Below, piece by piece: positions 1-5,856 of a stretch of DNA of 8,938 nt. Position 1 is the first letter of the stretch. Every line of letters starts with the position of its first letter. Under the pieces are notes generated by a model that had not been told where the DNA came from, searched no databases, and worked only from the letters and a program-made list of their open reading frames with translations. Source of the DNA: Planctomycetota bacterium (GTDB taxonomy: Bacteria > Planctomycetota > Planctomycetia > Pirellulales > Pirellulaceae). The position numbers and the translations under genes were made by a program. The DNA lies in contig JAEZGD010000051.1 in assembly GCA_023417165.1 (NCBI GenBank), positions 1 through 8,938 of the forward strand, written 5' to 3'.

Positions 1-527
1 CGCCCGAGCAGGCGATGTATCACTTCATCAGCGGCTACACGGCCAAAGTCGCGGGCACCGAAGTGGGCGTCAAAACTCCCGAAGCGACGTTTTCGGCCTG
101 TTTTGGAGCCGCTTTCTTGGTCTGGCATCCGATGCGGTATGCGGAACTCTTAGCCAAAAAGATGAAGCACCACGCTGCGGACGCCTGGCTGATCAACACC
201 GGTTGGAGCGGCGGCGGCTATGGGGTCGGCCAGCGCATGAAGTTAGCGCATACGCGCGCAATTATTGATGCCATTCACAGCGGCGAACTCGCGCAAGCCC
301 CGACGGCGCGTGACGACATCTTTGGACTGGCGATGCCGACCGCATGCCCCGGCGTGCCTTCCGAGGTTTTGCATCCACGCAGCACGTGGGCCAGCGAATC
401 GGCCTATAACGAAGCCGCGCAGACGCTCGCACAACTGTTCCACCACAACTTCAGCACGTATGCGAGCGAAGCCAGTGACGCTGTGAAAGCTGCCGGCCCG
501 TGCATTAGCGATCCGGCTGCGGCGTAA
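1..527 (+). CDS. pckA: Phosphoenolpyruvate carboxykinase (ATP), C-terminal part
   Basis: This is the 3' end of a gene that begins before the window; the reading frame starts at base 3 and 174 residues are visible. The family converts oxaloacetate and ATP to phosphoenolpyruvate, ADP and CO2 in the cytosol, the entry step of gluconeogenesis. The visible part matches the C-terminal third of ATP-type enzymes: YHFISGYTAKVAGTE, then TFSACFGAAF, then the NTGW segment followed by a glycine-rich stretch and an Arg-x5-Thr pair (QRMKLAHTRAIIDAI) that contacts nucleotide in the family. The tail carries the usual PTACPGV and LF-HNF motifs and ends AAGP plus a short extension. The family is about 540 residues long, so roughly two thirds lies upstream. 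The gene is convergent with the minus-strand cluster and separated from it by 35 bases, in which I see no clear terminator. The identification is firm. Confidence 0.95.
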   Translation, partial: PEQAMYHFISGYTAKVAGTEVGVKTPEATFSACFGAAFLVWHPMRYAELLAKKMKHHAADAWLINTGWSGGGYGVGQRMKLAHTRAIIDAIHSGELAQAPTARDDIFGLAMPTACPGVPSEVLHPRSTWASESAYNEAAQTLAQLFHHNFSTYASEASDAVKAAGPCISDPAAA

Positions 528-562
528 ACTCACCAGTCGCCGCCTGATGCTGAAGCAAGTTC

Positions 563-1096
563 TTAGTCGAACGCTTTGCTAGTGCGCGCTCTCAGCAGTG
601 CTACCGAGTGCACCTCACTGCACCACGCATAGTCGACAATCTGGCCATCGCGGAACCAGACCACACGCCCTGCGCCGCCGTAATTCTTCATGCCTCCTTC
701 GTGGATGCGGTGGTCTCGCCACATCTGCTGCAAGGCGTGCCACAACTCGTCTTTCGACTCGCTATCGACCTTCTCCGAAAGCGTTTGAATGCTGTTCTGC
801 TCGCACCAGGTGGCAAACGCAGCGATGGAAAATCGAAACGCCACCACATCGCCATTCCAACCACAGTCGACGAAGAACACGCTCTGTCCCATCGACAATG
901 AATCGCGCAATGCGTCGGCGGTTGCAATGATTTGCACTGGACTGCGCTGCGGTACCGATTCCGTATCGGCCGGCGAGGGATACCTGCGGCGCGGCAAGAG
1001 AAAGGCAGCGCTAAAGATTAAAGCCGCTAAGAATAGCGATAGCCCGATAGTGAGCGGGATCGAGACGAGATCGCGATTTTCCTGAATCGCTGGCAT
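563..1096 (-). CDS. Membrane-anchored thioredoxin-like protein without CXXC (tentative)
   Basis: This 177-residue protein is not one I recognise by name. Residues 11-35 form one hydrophobic membrane segment, followed at once by PRRRYP; by the positive-inside rule this places the C-terminal domain in the cytoplasm. Residues 55-175 resemble a degenerate thioredoxin fold. The strand SVFFVD is followed by GW and then NGDV where an active-site WCxxC would be expected, and near the end VVWFRDGQIVDY resembles the thioredoxin 'ffrdGk' hairpin, with Gly in place of the usual cis-proline. No CXXC is present, so disulfide chemistry of the usual kind is not expected. The ATG lies 7 bases after the rrf2-type gene's stop, so the two are almost certainly cotranscribed with cysH. 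No Shine-Dalgarno is seen. The fold assignment is inference; the gene itself is well supported by its spacing. Confidence 0.6.
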   Translation of the reverse strand: MPAIQENRDLVSIPLTIGLSLFLAALIFSAAFLLPRRRYPSPADTESVPQRSPVQIIATADALRDSLSMGQSVFFVDCGWNGDVVAFRFSIAAFATWCEQNSIQTLSEKVDSESKDELWHALQQMWRDHRIHEGGMKNYGGAGRVVWFRDGQIVDYAWCSEVHSVALLRARTSKAFD

Positions 1097-1103
1097 GGCG
1101 ATG

Positions 1104-1532
1104 CTAGATGTAATACATCGATTCGCTAACGCCCTTGGCCGCTTCTACGAGAGCGGAGAAGGTGGTTTCGGCGAGCATCTCGCGCTCGGCTGTGGCGACT
1201 TCTTTCCAAGCGCGCCACAACACGCGTGATTGCGGCGTATTCTGCGTGGCGCCGCTGGCATGTTCAGATTGCGGGCCTTCGATTACTGACATGACATCCA
1301 AGAGCGAGATCTCTTTCGGATCTTGCGCCAGTTGATAGCCGCCACTAGCGCCGCGCGTGCTAATGACCAGTCCTGCGCCTTTGAGTTGCAACAGGATCTG
1401 CACCAAGAAACGCGAAGGAATGCCATGCGTCTCGGCGATGTGCTTGATGCGCACCGGTTCGCCTGAGCCGTAGCTGGCGGCCAGCTCCAGCACCGCAATG
1501 CAGGCGTATTCCGTTTTTGCGCTGATGTTCAT
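1104..1532 (-). CDS. Rrf2-family transcriptional regulator (CymR-like)
   Basis: This 142-residue protein is the usual length for the Rrf2 family of small winged-helix DNA-binding repressors. It opens with the family start (MNISAKTEYACIAVLELA), continues with the recognition-helix region IPSRFLVQILLQLKGAGLV, and has the signature RGASGGYQLA followed by ISLLDVMSVIEGP. The only cysteine is Cys11. The three central cysteines that bind the Fe-S cluster in IscR and NsrR are absent, so it is more like CymR, the cluster-free regulator of cysteine metabolism. It lies 56 bases downstream of cysH on the same strand, and 7 bases before the thioredoxin-like gene. This context suggests control of sulfate reduction, perhaps with self-regulation through the cysH promoter. 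The ligand and target are inferred, not visible. No clear Shine-Dalgarno precedes the ATG. Confidence 0.88.
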   Translation of the reverse strand: MNISAKTEYACIAVLELAASYGSGEPVRIKHIAETHGIPSRFLVQILLQLKGAGLVISTRGASGGYQLAQDPKEISLLDVMSVIEGPQSEHASGATQNTPQSRVLWRAWKEVATAEREMLAETTFSALVEAAKGVSESMYYI

Positions 1533-1588
1533 CGTGGAAGATTAATAGCACTTCGGACAGCCAGCGCAAGACAAGCACCAACTGCCGG

Positions 1589-2407
1589 TTAATCCTTCGA
1601 ATGCAAGCCGCACTCGGTCTTGGCCGTACCGCTCCAGCGTCCGGCGCGTTCGTCTTCGCCAAACATCACCGCGCGCGTGCAAGGCCAGCAACCAATGCTG
1701 GTATACCCCTGATCGCGCAGCGGATTGTAGGGAATGTCATGCTTGGTAATGAGTCCCCAAACATCCTTCTTCGTCCAATTGGCGAGCGGACTGACCTTCA
1801 CCACGCTGAACTTCTTATCCCAAGCCACGACAGGCACGTTGGCGCGATCGGGACTTTGGTCGCGACGGATGGCGCTCGCCCAGGCGTGAAAGCCAAGCAC
1901 CGCATTACGCAACACTTTGACCTTGCGATCGAAGCAGCATTGATCGGGATTCGTCTTATACAGCGGACCGCCATGTGTTTGCTCGTATTGCTCGACGGTC
2001 AGCTCTGGCTGTTTCATCTCAACCGCCATGCCATAGCGCTTTAGCACGCGTTCACGCAGTTCCAGCGTCTCCTGAAACTGATAGCCCGTATCGAGGTTGA
2101 ACACATGCGTTTGCGGCGAGATCTCGGAAAGCATATGCAAGATGCACATCCCTTCCGGGCCAAACGCAGTCGCCATCGTGAACTTGTCGCTAAACCGATT
2201 CGTCGCCCAGCGCAAGATCTCTTGCGGAGTGGCCGATTCGAGCCGCGCACTCTCAGCGTGGATTTCTGCTTCTAGTTCAGGAGTCAAAACCAGACTGTCA
2301 CCCGACCGACTGGCCGTCGTAACCGGATCCGGACTGAGAACCTTCAGATCGTGCGGCGAGTTCATGGGCGAAGCCGAAGGAACGGCTACCAAGGCGATGC
2401 GCGTCAT
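1589..2407 (-). CDS. cysH: Adenylyl-sulfate (APS) reductase, thioredoxin-dependent, Fe-S type
   Basis: The enzyme reduces activated sulfate (APS) to sulfite with electrons from thioredoxin, in the cytosolic pathway from sulfate to cysteine. The visible motifs are FSDKFTMATAFGPEG (nucleotide-binding loop region), LDTGYQFQET, AIRRDQSP, a CC pair (residues 157-158), CWPC (240 and 243) and ECGLH near the end (catalytic Cys266). CC plus CxxC are the four [4Fe-4S] ligands that mark APS reductases; PAPS reductases of the enterobacterial type lack them. I chose the ATG at 2407, giving 272 residues, because it has AGGGA 6 bases upstream and an mRNA leader of about 50 nt from the promoter at 2464-2492. 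Longer starts (TTG at 2464, ATG at 2452) lie in or next to the -10 box and lack a ribosome site. The gene is first in the cluster with the Rrf2-family gene and the thioredoxin-like gene. Confidence 0.92.
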   Translation of the reverse strand: MTRIALVAVPSASPMNSPHDLKVLSPDPVTTASRSGDSLVLTPELEAEIHAESARLESATPQEILRWATNRFSDKFTMATAFGPEGMCILHMLSEISPQTHVFNLDTGYQFQETLELRERVLKRYGMAVEMKQPELTVEQYEQTHGGPLYKTNPDQCCFDRKVKVLRNAVLGFHAWASAIRRDQSPDRANVPVVAWDKKFSVVKVSPLANWTKKDVWGLITKHDIPYNPLRDQGYTSIGCWPCTRAVMFGEDERAGRWSGTAKTECGLHSKD

Positions 2408-2463
2408 GACGCTTCCCTGACTCCAACCAAGAGAATCCAGGTGACTGGTCATCCACGGGGGCA

Positions 2464-2492
2464 ATGATACGAATGTTGCTCATCTAGGTCAA
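2464..2492 (-). promoter_or_regulatory. Sigma-70-type promoter of the cysH cluster
   Basis: On the minus strand, TTGACC (2492-2487) and TATCAT (2469-2464) are separated by exactly 17 bases. This is 5/6 to each consensus box with ideal spacing. Transcription would start near 2457, which puts the TTG codon at 2464 outside the message and supports the cysH start at 2407. Housekeeping sigma use is inferred from the boxes. Confidence 0.75.
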
Positions 2493-2503
2493 CTATCATT
2501 GAC
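2488..2503. promoter_or_regulatory. Inverted repeat over the cysH -35 box, putative operator
   Basis: GTCAA and TTGAC are perfect inverted arms of 5 bp around a 6-base centre (16 bases in all). The right arm, read on the minus strand, is the -35 box itself, so a bound repressor would block polymerase. The Rrf2-family regulator in the same cluster is the obvious candidate. The site is short and could be chance; the assignment is inference from position. Confidence 0.4.
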
Positions 2504-2782
2504 TCCCATCAAGTCTCTTCGGTTCGGAGTGTAACGATTCTTCAGTTTGTATCGGCAACGTGAAGTGTCGTCAGTTTGATCAAATGCGCCATCACAATGA
2601 TGGCGCATTAGAGCGGATCGCGAGAAAGCAAGTTCCACACACATTGCCGCATCTCATTATCTTGTCGTGCTTTACGCAACTGACGGCGAGACCATGGCAC
2701 AGAGATCGCAATGAATAAGCACCAACTCAACAACGCTTGGTCGTCGTAGTGTAGGCCTACGATTGCCGCGGCGTCGCTGGGC
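2504..2782 (+). other. Gene-free stretch; possible small RNA
   Basis: No credible protein gene lies between the cysH promoter and the terminator at 2783. A 44-codon frame (2584-2718, +) has no ribosome site and no recognisable motif. The stretch holds the 12-bp inverted repeat and a short palindrome GTAGGCCTAC (2751-2760), and ends at a strong + strand terminator that has no gene in front of it. That arrangement suggests an untranslated + strand transcript, but I could not find a convincing promoter for one. Confidence 0.25.
2583..2609. repeat. Perfect 12-bp inverted repeat in the intergenic region
   Basis: The arms AATGCGCCATCA and TGATGGCGCATT are perfect complements around a 3-base centre (CAA). 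No T-run follows on the + strand, and only a short TTTGATC follows on the minus strand, so it is not a convincing terminator. It could be the body of a small RNA ending at the terminator 2783-2820, or a protein-binding site. I see no second copy in the window. Confidence 0.6.
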
Positions 2783-2820
2783 AAGAAACCCCGCCTGTCC
2801 CCAGGCGGGGTTTCTTATTT
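2783..2820 (+). terminator. Strong intrinsic terminator without an upstream gene
   Basis: A perfect 15-bp stem (2783-2797 with 2802-2816) closes on a 4-base loop TCCC. The core is CCCCGCCTG paired with CAGGCGGGG, followed on the + strand by TTTCTTATTT. Read on the minus strand the GC core is followed by TTTCTTG, so some bidirectional activity is possible, but no minus-strand gene ends here. The nearest + strand gene upstream (pckA) ends 2.2 kb away. Confidence 0.85.
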
Positions 2821-2918
2821 CAGGCCCTCTCCGGCCGCAAACTCTGCGCAATCGGCTTAATCCGCCTGCGGCGCACGGTCGATACTAAAGGCAGGTGCCT
2901 CTTCTTAGCGACCCAAGC

Positions 2919-3479
2919 ATGACCATCACGCCCCTCATTTCGCTCGCCGGTGCCGCCGGTGCAACTCTCGCTGGGGCGACGGTCGGGGTGATCAGCAATT
3001 CGCCGTTCGCGAAGCTGTTTTCAGGCGACAAATCGCAGGGATCGCCAGGCGCGCAATCGTCATCAAGCGACCAACTCGGTTCGTTGGCAGCATTGGAACA
3101 GTCGGCCCGCGATGCTTTGGCCGAGTTCCAGCAATTGCTCGGCCCCAAACTGGCTGAACTAGGCGTCGCGCTCGCGCAACCGCTAAAACTAGCAGTCGAT
3201 TCCTTTGGCAAAATTCGCGAAACGTCCGGACATCCTCAAGCCCAAGAGATCGAAGCACTGCTCGCCAAAGACGATCAGCTTTCCCGCAGTTTCCGCCAGG
3301 CCTCAGCGAACCTGGAAGCCGCACGTGCAGGCCGCGAACAAGAACAATTCGCAGCGCTCTACCAACAAAATCCGGAACTGGCCAATCAGGTTTACGAACA
3401 CCTCTTTGACAACCGCCGCGGCACTCCCCAACTCTCGATCCGCGTTGACGACCAGTCCGCCCTGCCGCTTTTCGAATAA
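2919..3479 (+). CDS. Unrecognised protein with N-terminal Ala/Gly hydrophobic segment
   Basis: This 186-residue protein is not one I recognise. Residues 3-27 are hydrophobic and rich in Ala and Gly (LAGAAGATLAGATVGVIS), so they could be a glycine-zipper membrane helix or an uncleaved export signal. A Ser/Gly/Gln linker (38-52) follows, then a mostly helical stretch, about 55-165, rich in Ala, Glu, Gln and Leu and likely to form coiled coil. The end is LPLFE. There are no cysteines and no catalytic-looking motif. I chose the ATG at 2919; a GTG at 2895 in frame would add eight residues and has AAAGG only 3 bases upstream. No promoter was found in the bases before it. It is closed by its own terminator, so it is a single-gene unit unrelated by transcription to the ribosomal operon. 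Even base composition and the terminator support a real gene. Confidence 0.7.
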   Translation: MTITPLISLAGAAGATLAGATVGVISNSPFAKLFSGDKSQGSPGAQSSSSDQLGSLAALEQSARDALAEFQQLLGPKLAELGVALAQPLKLAVDSFGKIRETSGHPQAQEIEALLAKDDQLSRSFRQASANLEAARAGREQEQFAALYQQNPELANQVYEHLFDNRRGTPQLSIRVDDQSALPLFE

Positions 3480-3496
3480 AAGCGGCGATATTTTTC
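3464..3496 (+). terminator. Intrinsic terminator overlapping the stop codon of the preceding gene
   Basis: GCCGCTTTT (3464-3472) pairs perfectly with AAAAGCGGC (3478-3486) around the loop CGAAT, and a run of five T follows at 3491-3495. The stop codon TAA (3477-3479) sits at the loop and descending arm, so the last three sense codons and the stop form part of the hairpin. Confidence 0.75.
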
Positions 3497-3767
3497 CGCC
3501 CTCGGCTCGACTCGCCAAACTGACCGCGACCGGCAAAATCAGCCTCCGGAATCATACAACTGCGTGAGATAGGCAACCTGCAACGCAGCAGCGAGGGCAA
3601 GAAAGCTGCGCAATTTCTTGCCGCCCGTTGCGAACCCTTGGAACTTGCGATAGTTTACTTGACCCGTCGACGCGCCGAAGACCGATAAGCATCGCTTCAG
3701 TGACGACAGGTCAGATCTCTCCAATGCCGTGCGGGCAAGAAAATAAATCTTGTTGCGCAAAAGGGCA
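3497..3767. other. Intergenic stretch with no convincing gene
   Basis: This stretch lies between the terminator of the unrecognised gene and the S10 promoter. The minus strand holds a 73-codon frame (3760-3539) that would need a TTG start, has no ribosome site and matches no family I know. Its piece GGKKLRSFLALAAALQVAYL reads like protein, so a decayed gene is possible but not shown. I see no RNA gene, repeat or strong terminator here. Confidence 0.4.
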
Positions 3768-3796
3768 TTGACGGGGTTAGAAACGAATTTTAAGAT
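3768..3796 (+). promoter_or_regulatory. Promoter of the S10 ribosomal operon
   Basis: TTGACG (3768-3773) and TAAGAT (3791-3796) are separated by 17 bases, close to the sigma-70 consensus with ideal spacing. The predicted start is near 3803, leaving a leader of about 100 nt before rpsJ. It is the best promoter match in the gap before the operon. Confidence 0.75.
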
Positions 3797-3802
3797 CGTT
3801 GG

Positions 3803-3901
3803 TTTCCCCTTGGCGGTAAATAGTCGCCGGGAGAATGCCGAAAGAATTGGGACCGTTGCGGCCGCGGAAGTTCAACCGGCCGCCTGCAGGAGTGAATAGA
3901 C
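3803..3901 (+). promoter_or_regulatory. S10 operon leader with two hairpins
   Basis: The predicted 5' untranslated leader contains a first stem, GGCG (3812-3815) with CGCC (3825-3828), extendable by G-U pairs. A second perfect 7-bp stem follows, GCGGCCG (3858-3864) with CGGCCGC (3877-3883), ending 4 bases before the AGGAG ribosome site (3888-3892). In E. coli the S10 leader is the target of autogenous control by L4. Whether this leader does the same job is inference; its fold is not visibly the enterobacterial one. Confidence 0.45.
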
Positions 3902-4222
3902 GTGGCTCAGCAAGAAGTCATCCGCATCCGCATGGAGGCCTACGATCACGCGATCCTCGATCAGAGCGCCGCGGAGATCGTTGAAACCGCCAAGCGGACT
4001 CACTCCGAAGTCCACGGACCGATCCCCCTGCCGACGCGGATCGAGCGTTACACGGTCCTTGCCGGACCGAACATCGATAAGAAGGCTCGCCAGCAATTCG
4101 AGATCCGCACGCACAAGCGGCTGATCGACATCGTGCAGGCGACCGCCAAGACGATCGAAGCGCTGAACAAGCTTAACCTGCCGGCGGGCGTCGACATCAA
4201 AATCAAGGCTTCGTCGCGATAG
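3902..4222 (+). CDS. rpsJ: 30S ribosomal protein S10
   Basis: S10 is a small-subunit head protein that also acts as NusE in transcription antitermination. The 106-residue product carries the family core: IRIRMEAYDHAILDQSAAEI, then the loop motif GPIPLPTRIERYTVLAGPN, then QFEIRTHKRLIDIV near the C-terminal half. Length is typical (about 102-106). The start is GTG at 3902, supported by AGGAG 9 bases upstream and by alignment of MAQQEVIRIR with family N-termini. It is the first gene of the operon, behind its own promoter and a structured leader. The gap to rplC is 125 bases, unusually long for this gene pair. Confidence 0.97.
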   Translation: MAQQEVIRIRMEAYDHAILDQSAAEIVETAKRTHSEVHGPIPLPTRIERYTVLAGPNIDKKARQQFEIRTHKRLIDIVQATAKTIEALNKLNLPAGVDIKIKASSR

Positions 4223-4278
4223 GGTTGCGACGGGCTCAATTGTACAGGTCTATGCACCGGATGCCGCATGGGTAATCC

Positions 4279-4302
4279 GGGACAAGGCGTTTCCTTGTTC
4301 CC
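4279..4302 (+). other. Stem-loop in the rpsJ-rplC spacer
   Basis: GGGACAAGG (4279-4287) pairs with CCTTG and TCCC (4293-4302) with a single bulged T and the loop CGTTT. The helix has 9 bp and ends 45 bases before the rplC start. No T-run follows, so it is not an intrinsic terminator; an RNA-processing or pausing role is possible. Confidence 0.5.
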
Positions 4303-4347
4303 GTGATCCCAGAGGCGACTGACCCCATAGATACAAGGCTTACTGCG

Positions 4348-5043
4348 ATGGCAAAAGGACTACTCGGCCGCAAGGTCGGGATGACTCAGGTATTTGACGA
4401 GACGGGAAAGGCCTTCCCGGTCACCGTCATTCAAGCAGGTCCTTGCCGCGTGCTCCAAGTTCGCACTCAGGAGCGCGATGGCTACGAGGCTGTGCAAGTG
4501 GGCTTTGGAGACAAGCCTCGCCGTTTGGCGGGCCGTAGTGAACGGGGTCACGTCGCTGTCCTTGAAAGCAAGCGGTCGAAGAAGCGTAAAGCTGCCGGTG
4601 TCGAAGCGGTTGCCAAGGCTGATTGCGAGCCGCAACGCTTCATTCGCGAATTCCGTGGTCCTGCCGGCGACTTGGCTGTGGGCGCGACGCTTACGGTTGG
4701 CCTGTTCAATGGCGTGAAGGCCGTTGACGTCATCGCCACCACCAAGGGTTGCGGCTTCCAGGGCGTTATGAAGCGTTGGGGCTTCGGTGGTATGCGTGCT
4801 TCGCACGGCACCAAGAAGGTCCACCGCCAACAAGGTGGTACCGGCGGTATGGCTGCTAACCGCGGTGGCGGTCGCCCCAAGAAGGGCAAAAAGATGGCCG
4901 GCCAGTACGGTAACGAACGCGTCACCACGCGCAACATCAAGGTTGTGCGGGTTGACGAAGAGAATGGCCTGCTGCTGATACACGGTGCCGTCCCTGGCCC
5001 CGCTGGCGGCATGGTGATCATTCGCGAAACGAACAAGTTTTAG
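4348..5043 (+). CDS. rplC: 50S ribosomal protein L3
   Basis: L3 is an early-assembly large-subunit protein whose central loop reaches the peptidyl transferase centre. The 231-residue product starts with the family signature MAKGLLGRKVGMTQVF and has FPVTVIQAGPCRVLQV, VDVIATTKGCGFQGVMKRW, KGKKMAGQYGNERVT and LLLIHGAVPGP. I took the ATG at 4348, since the family begins here; an in-frame GTG at 4303 would add a 15-residue piece with no family match. A weak AAGG lies 9 bases upstream. The protein is longer than E. coli L3 (209), with a basic insertion around residues 72-92 and a glycine-rich lengthened central loop at 160-178 in place of the usual 'GSIG...VF' stretch. No glutamine is seen at the site that PrmB methylates in E. 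coli. The gap to rplD is 129 bases. Confidence 0.97.
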   Translation: MAKGLLGRKVGMTQVFDETGKAFPVTVIQAGPCRVLQVRTQERDGYEAVQVGFGDKPRRLAGRSERGHVAVLESKRSKKRKAAGVEAVAKADCEPQRFIREFRGPAGDLAVGATLTVGLFNGVKAVDVIATTKGCGFQGVMKRWGFGGMRASHGTKKVHRQQGGTGGMAANRGGGRPKKGKKMAGQYGNERVTTRNIKVVRVDEENGLLLIHGAVPGPAGGMVIIRETNKF

Positions 5044-5172
5044 TGTCGGGAGTCCACTCGCGTCGCGAGCGGGCTGTCGAGTAACACAACTGAAATCATA
5101 GATTGCTAAGAGTGGTCGCTGGCTTGCGTGGGCTCGCCTCTCGCAAAACAGCACGGCTACAGTAGGTGAAAC

Positions 5173-5811
5173 ATGGCCAGCTTGCCCGTTTATGATCGCA
5201 CCGGCAAAGAAGTCGGCCGCTACGAAATCGTGGCGACCGATCTTGCTCCGTCGATCAACAAGCAACTGCTGCACGATGCGGTCGTCATGTACCAGGCGAA
5301 TCTTCGCCAGGGCACGATGCGGACCAAGACGCGCAGCGATGTTGCCGGCTCGACCAAGAAGATGTATCGCCAGAAGGGAACCGGTAACGCCCGTGCTGGT
5401 TCGCGTCGCACGAACATTCGCGTCGGCGGTGCCCACAGCTTTGCCAAGCGTCCCCGCGATTTCAGCTATCGCTTGCCACGCAAGGCTTTGCAGTTGGCAA
5501 CCCGGATGGCGGTCGCCTCGAAGCTGGAAAGCGACTCGGTCGTGGTGATCGACGACCTGTCGATTGGCGCGCCAAAGACGAAGGAAATGGCCGGCATCCT
5601 GAAGGCTCTGAAGCTGGAAGGTCAAAGCACGCTGGTCACGACCAACGGCTACGACGTCAATGTTTACAAGAGCCTGCGAAACATCGAACGCGTGACGATC
5701 GCCCCGGTTGCCGAGCTGAACGCCCTGTCGGTGCTCAAGCCGCGCCGCCTGTTGGTGACCCGCGCCGCCCTCGATGCCCTGAAGAACAAGACTGCCGGCA
5801 CCAAGGCTTAA
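5173..5811 (+). CDS. rplD: 50S ribosomal protein L4
   Basis: L4 binds 23S rRNA domain I, and its long loop lines the exit tunnel next to L22. The 212-residue protein shows the tunnel-loop signature MYRQKGTGNARAGSRR (64-79), then the conserved loop end SFAKRPRDFSYRLPRKA (89-105). The Rossmann-like C-terminal half includes VVVIDDL (123-129), VTTNGYDVNVYKSLRNI (155-171) and LNALSVLKPRRLLVTRAAL. Length is close to the family norm of about 205. AGGTGA 3 bases upstream of the ATG gives a good but close ribosome site. In E. coli L4 is also the repressor of this operon through the S10 leader; here that is only a possibility. A 45-base spacer leads to rplW. Confidence 0.97.
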   Translation: MASLPVYDRTGKEVGRYEIVATDLAPSINKQLLHDAVVMYQANLRQGTMRTKTRSDVAGSTKKMYRQKGTGNARAGSRRTNIRVGGAHSFAKRPRDFSYRLPRKALQLATRMAVASKLESDSVVVIDDLSIGAPKTKEMAGILKALKLEGQSTLVTTNGYDVNVYKSLRNIERVTIAPVAELNALSVLKPRRLLVTRAALDALKNKTAGTKA

Positions 5812-5856
5812 TGTCGGCTCTGTAGGACTGGCCCCAGCGGCTGGAGATTGTAAGTC

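Noticed and set aside
1107..1119. Palindrome GATGTA-A-TACATC at the end of the Rrf2-family gene
   Set aside because: It encodes the last residues of the protein, is only 13 bases long, and is not near a promoter; chance is likely.
2584..2718. 44-codon + strand frame in the cysH-2919 gap
   Set aside because: It starts inside the 12-bp hairpin, lacks a ribosome site, and has no recognisable sequence.
2992..3600. 202-codon minus-strand frame opposite the 2919-3479 gene
   Set aside because: The + strand frame has a matching terminator and protein-like composition; the minus translation is Arg-rich without motifs.
3539..3760. 73-codon minus-strand frame in the gap before the S10 promoter
   Set aside because: It needs a TTG start, has no ribosome site or promoter, and matches no family I know. 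Kept only as a possible decayed gene.
4303..4347. In-frame GTG extension upstream of rplC
   Set aside because: The 15 added residues match no L3, and the family N-terminus is exactly at the ATG 4348.
5834..5844. Palindrome CCAGC-G-GCTGG in the rplD-rplW spacer
   Set aside because: A one-base loop cannot form; only a 4-bp stem with a 3-base loop is left, too weak to call.
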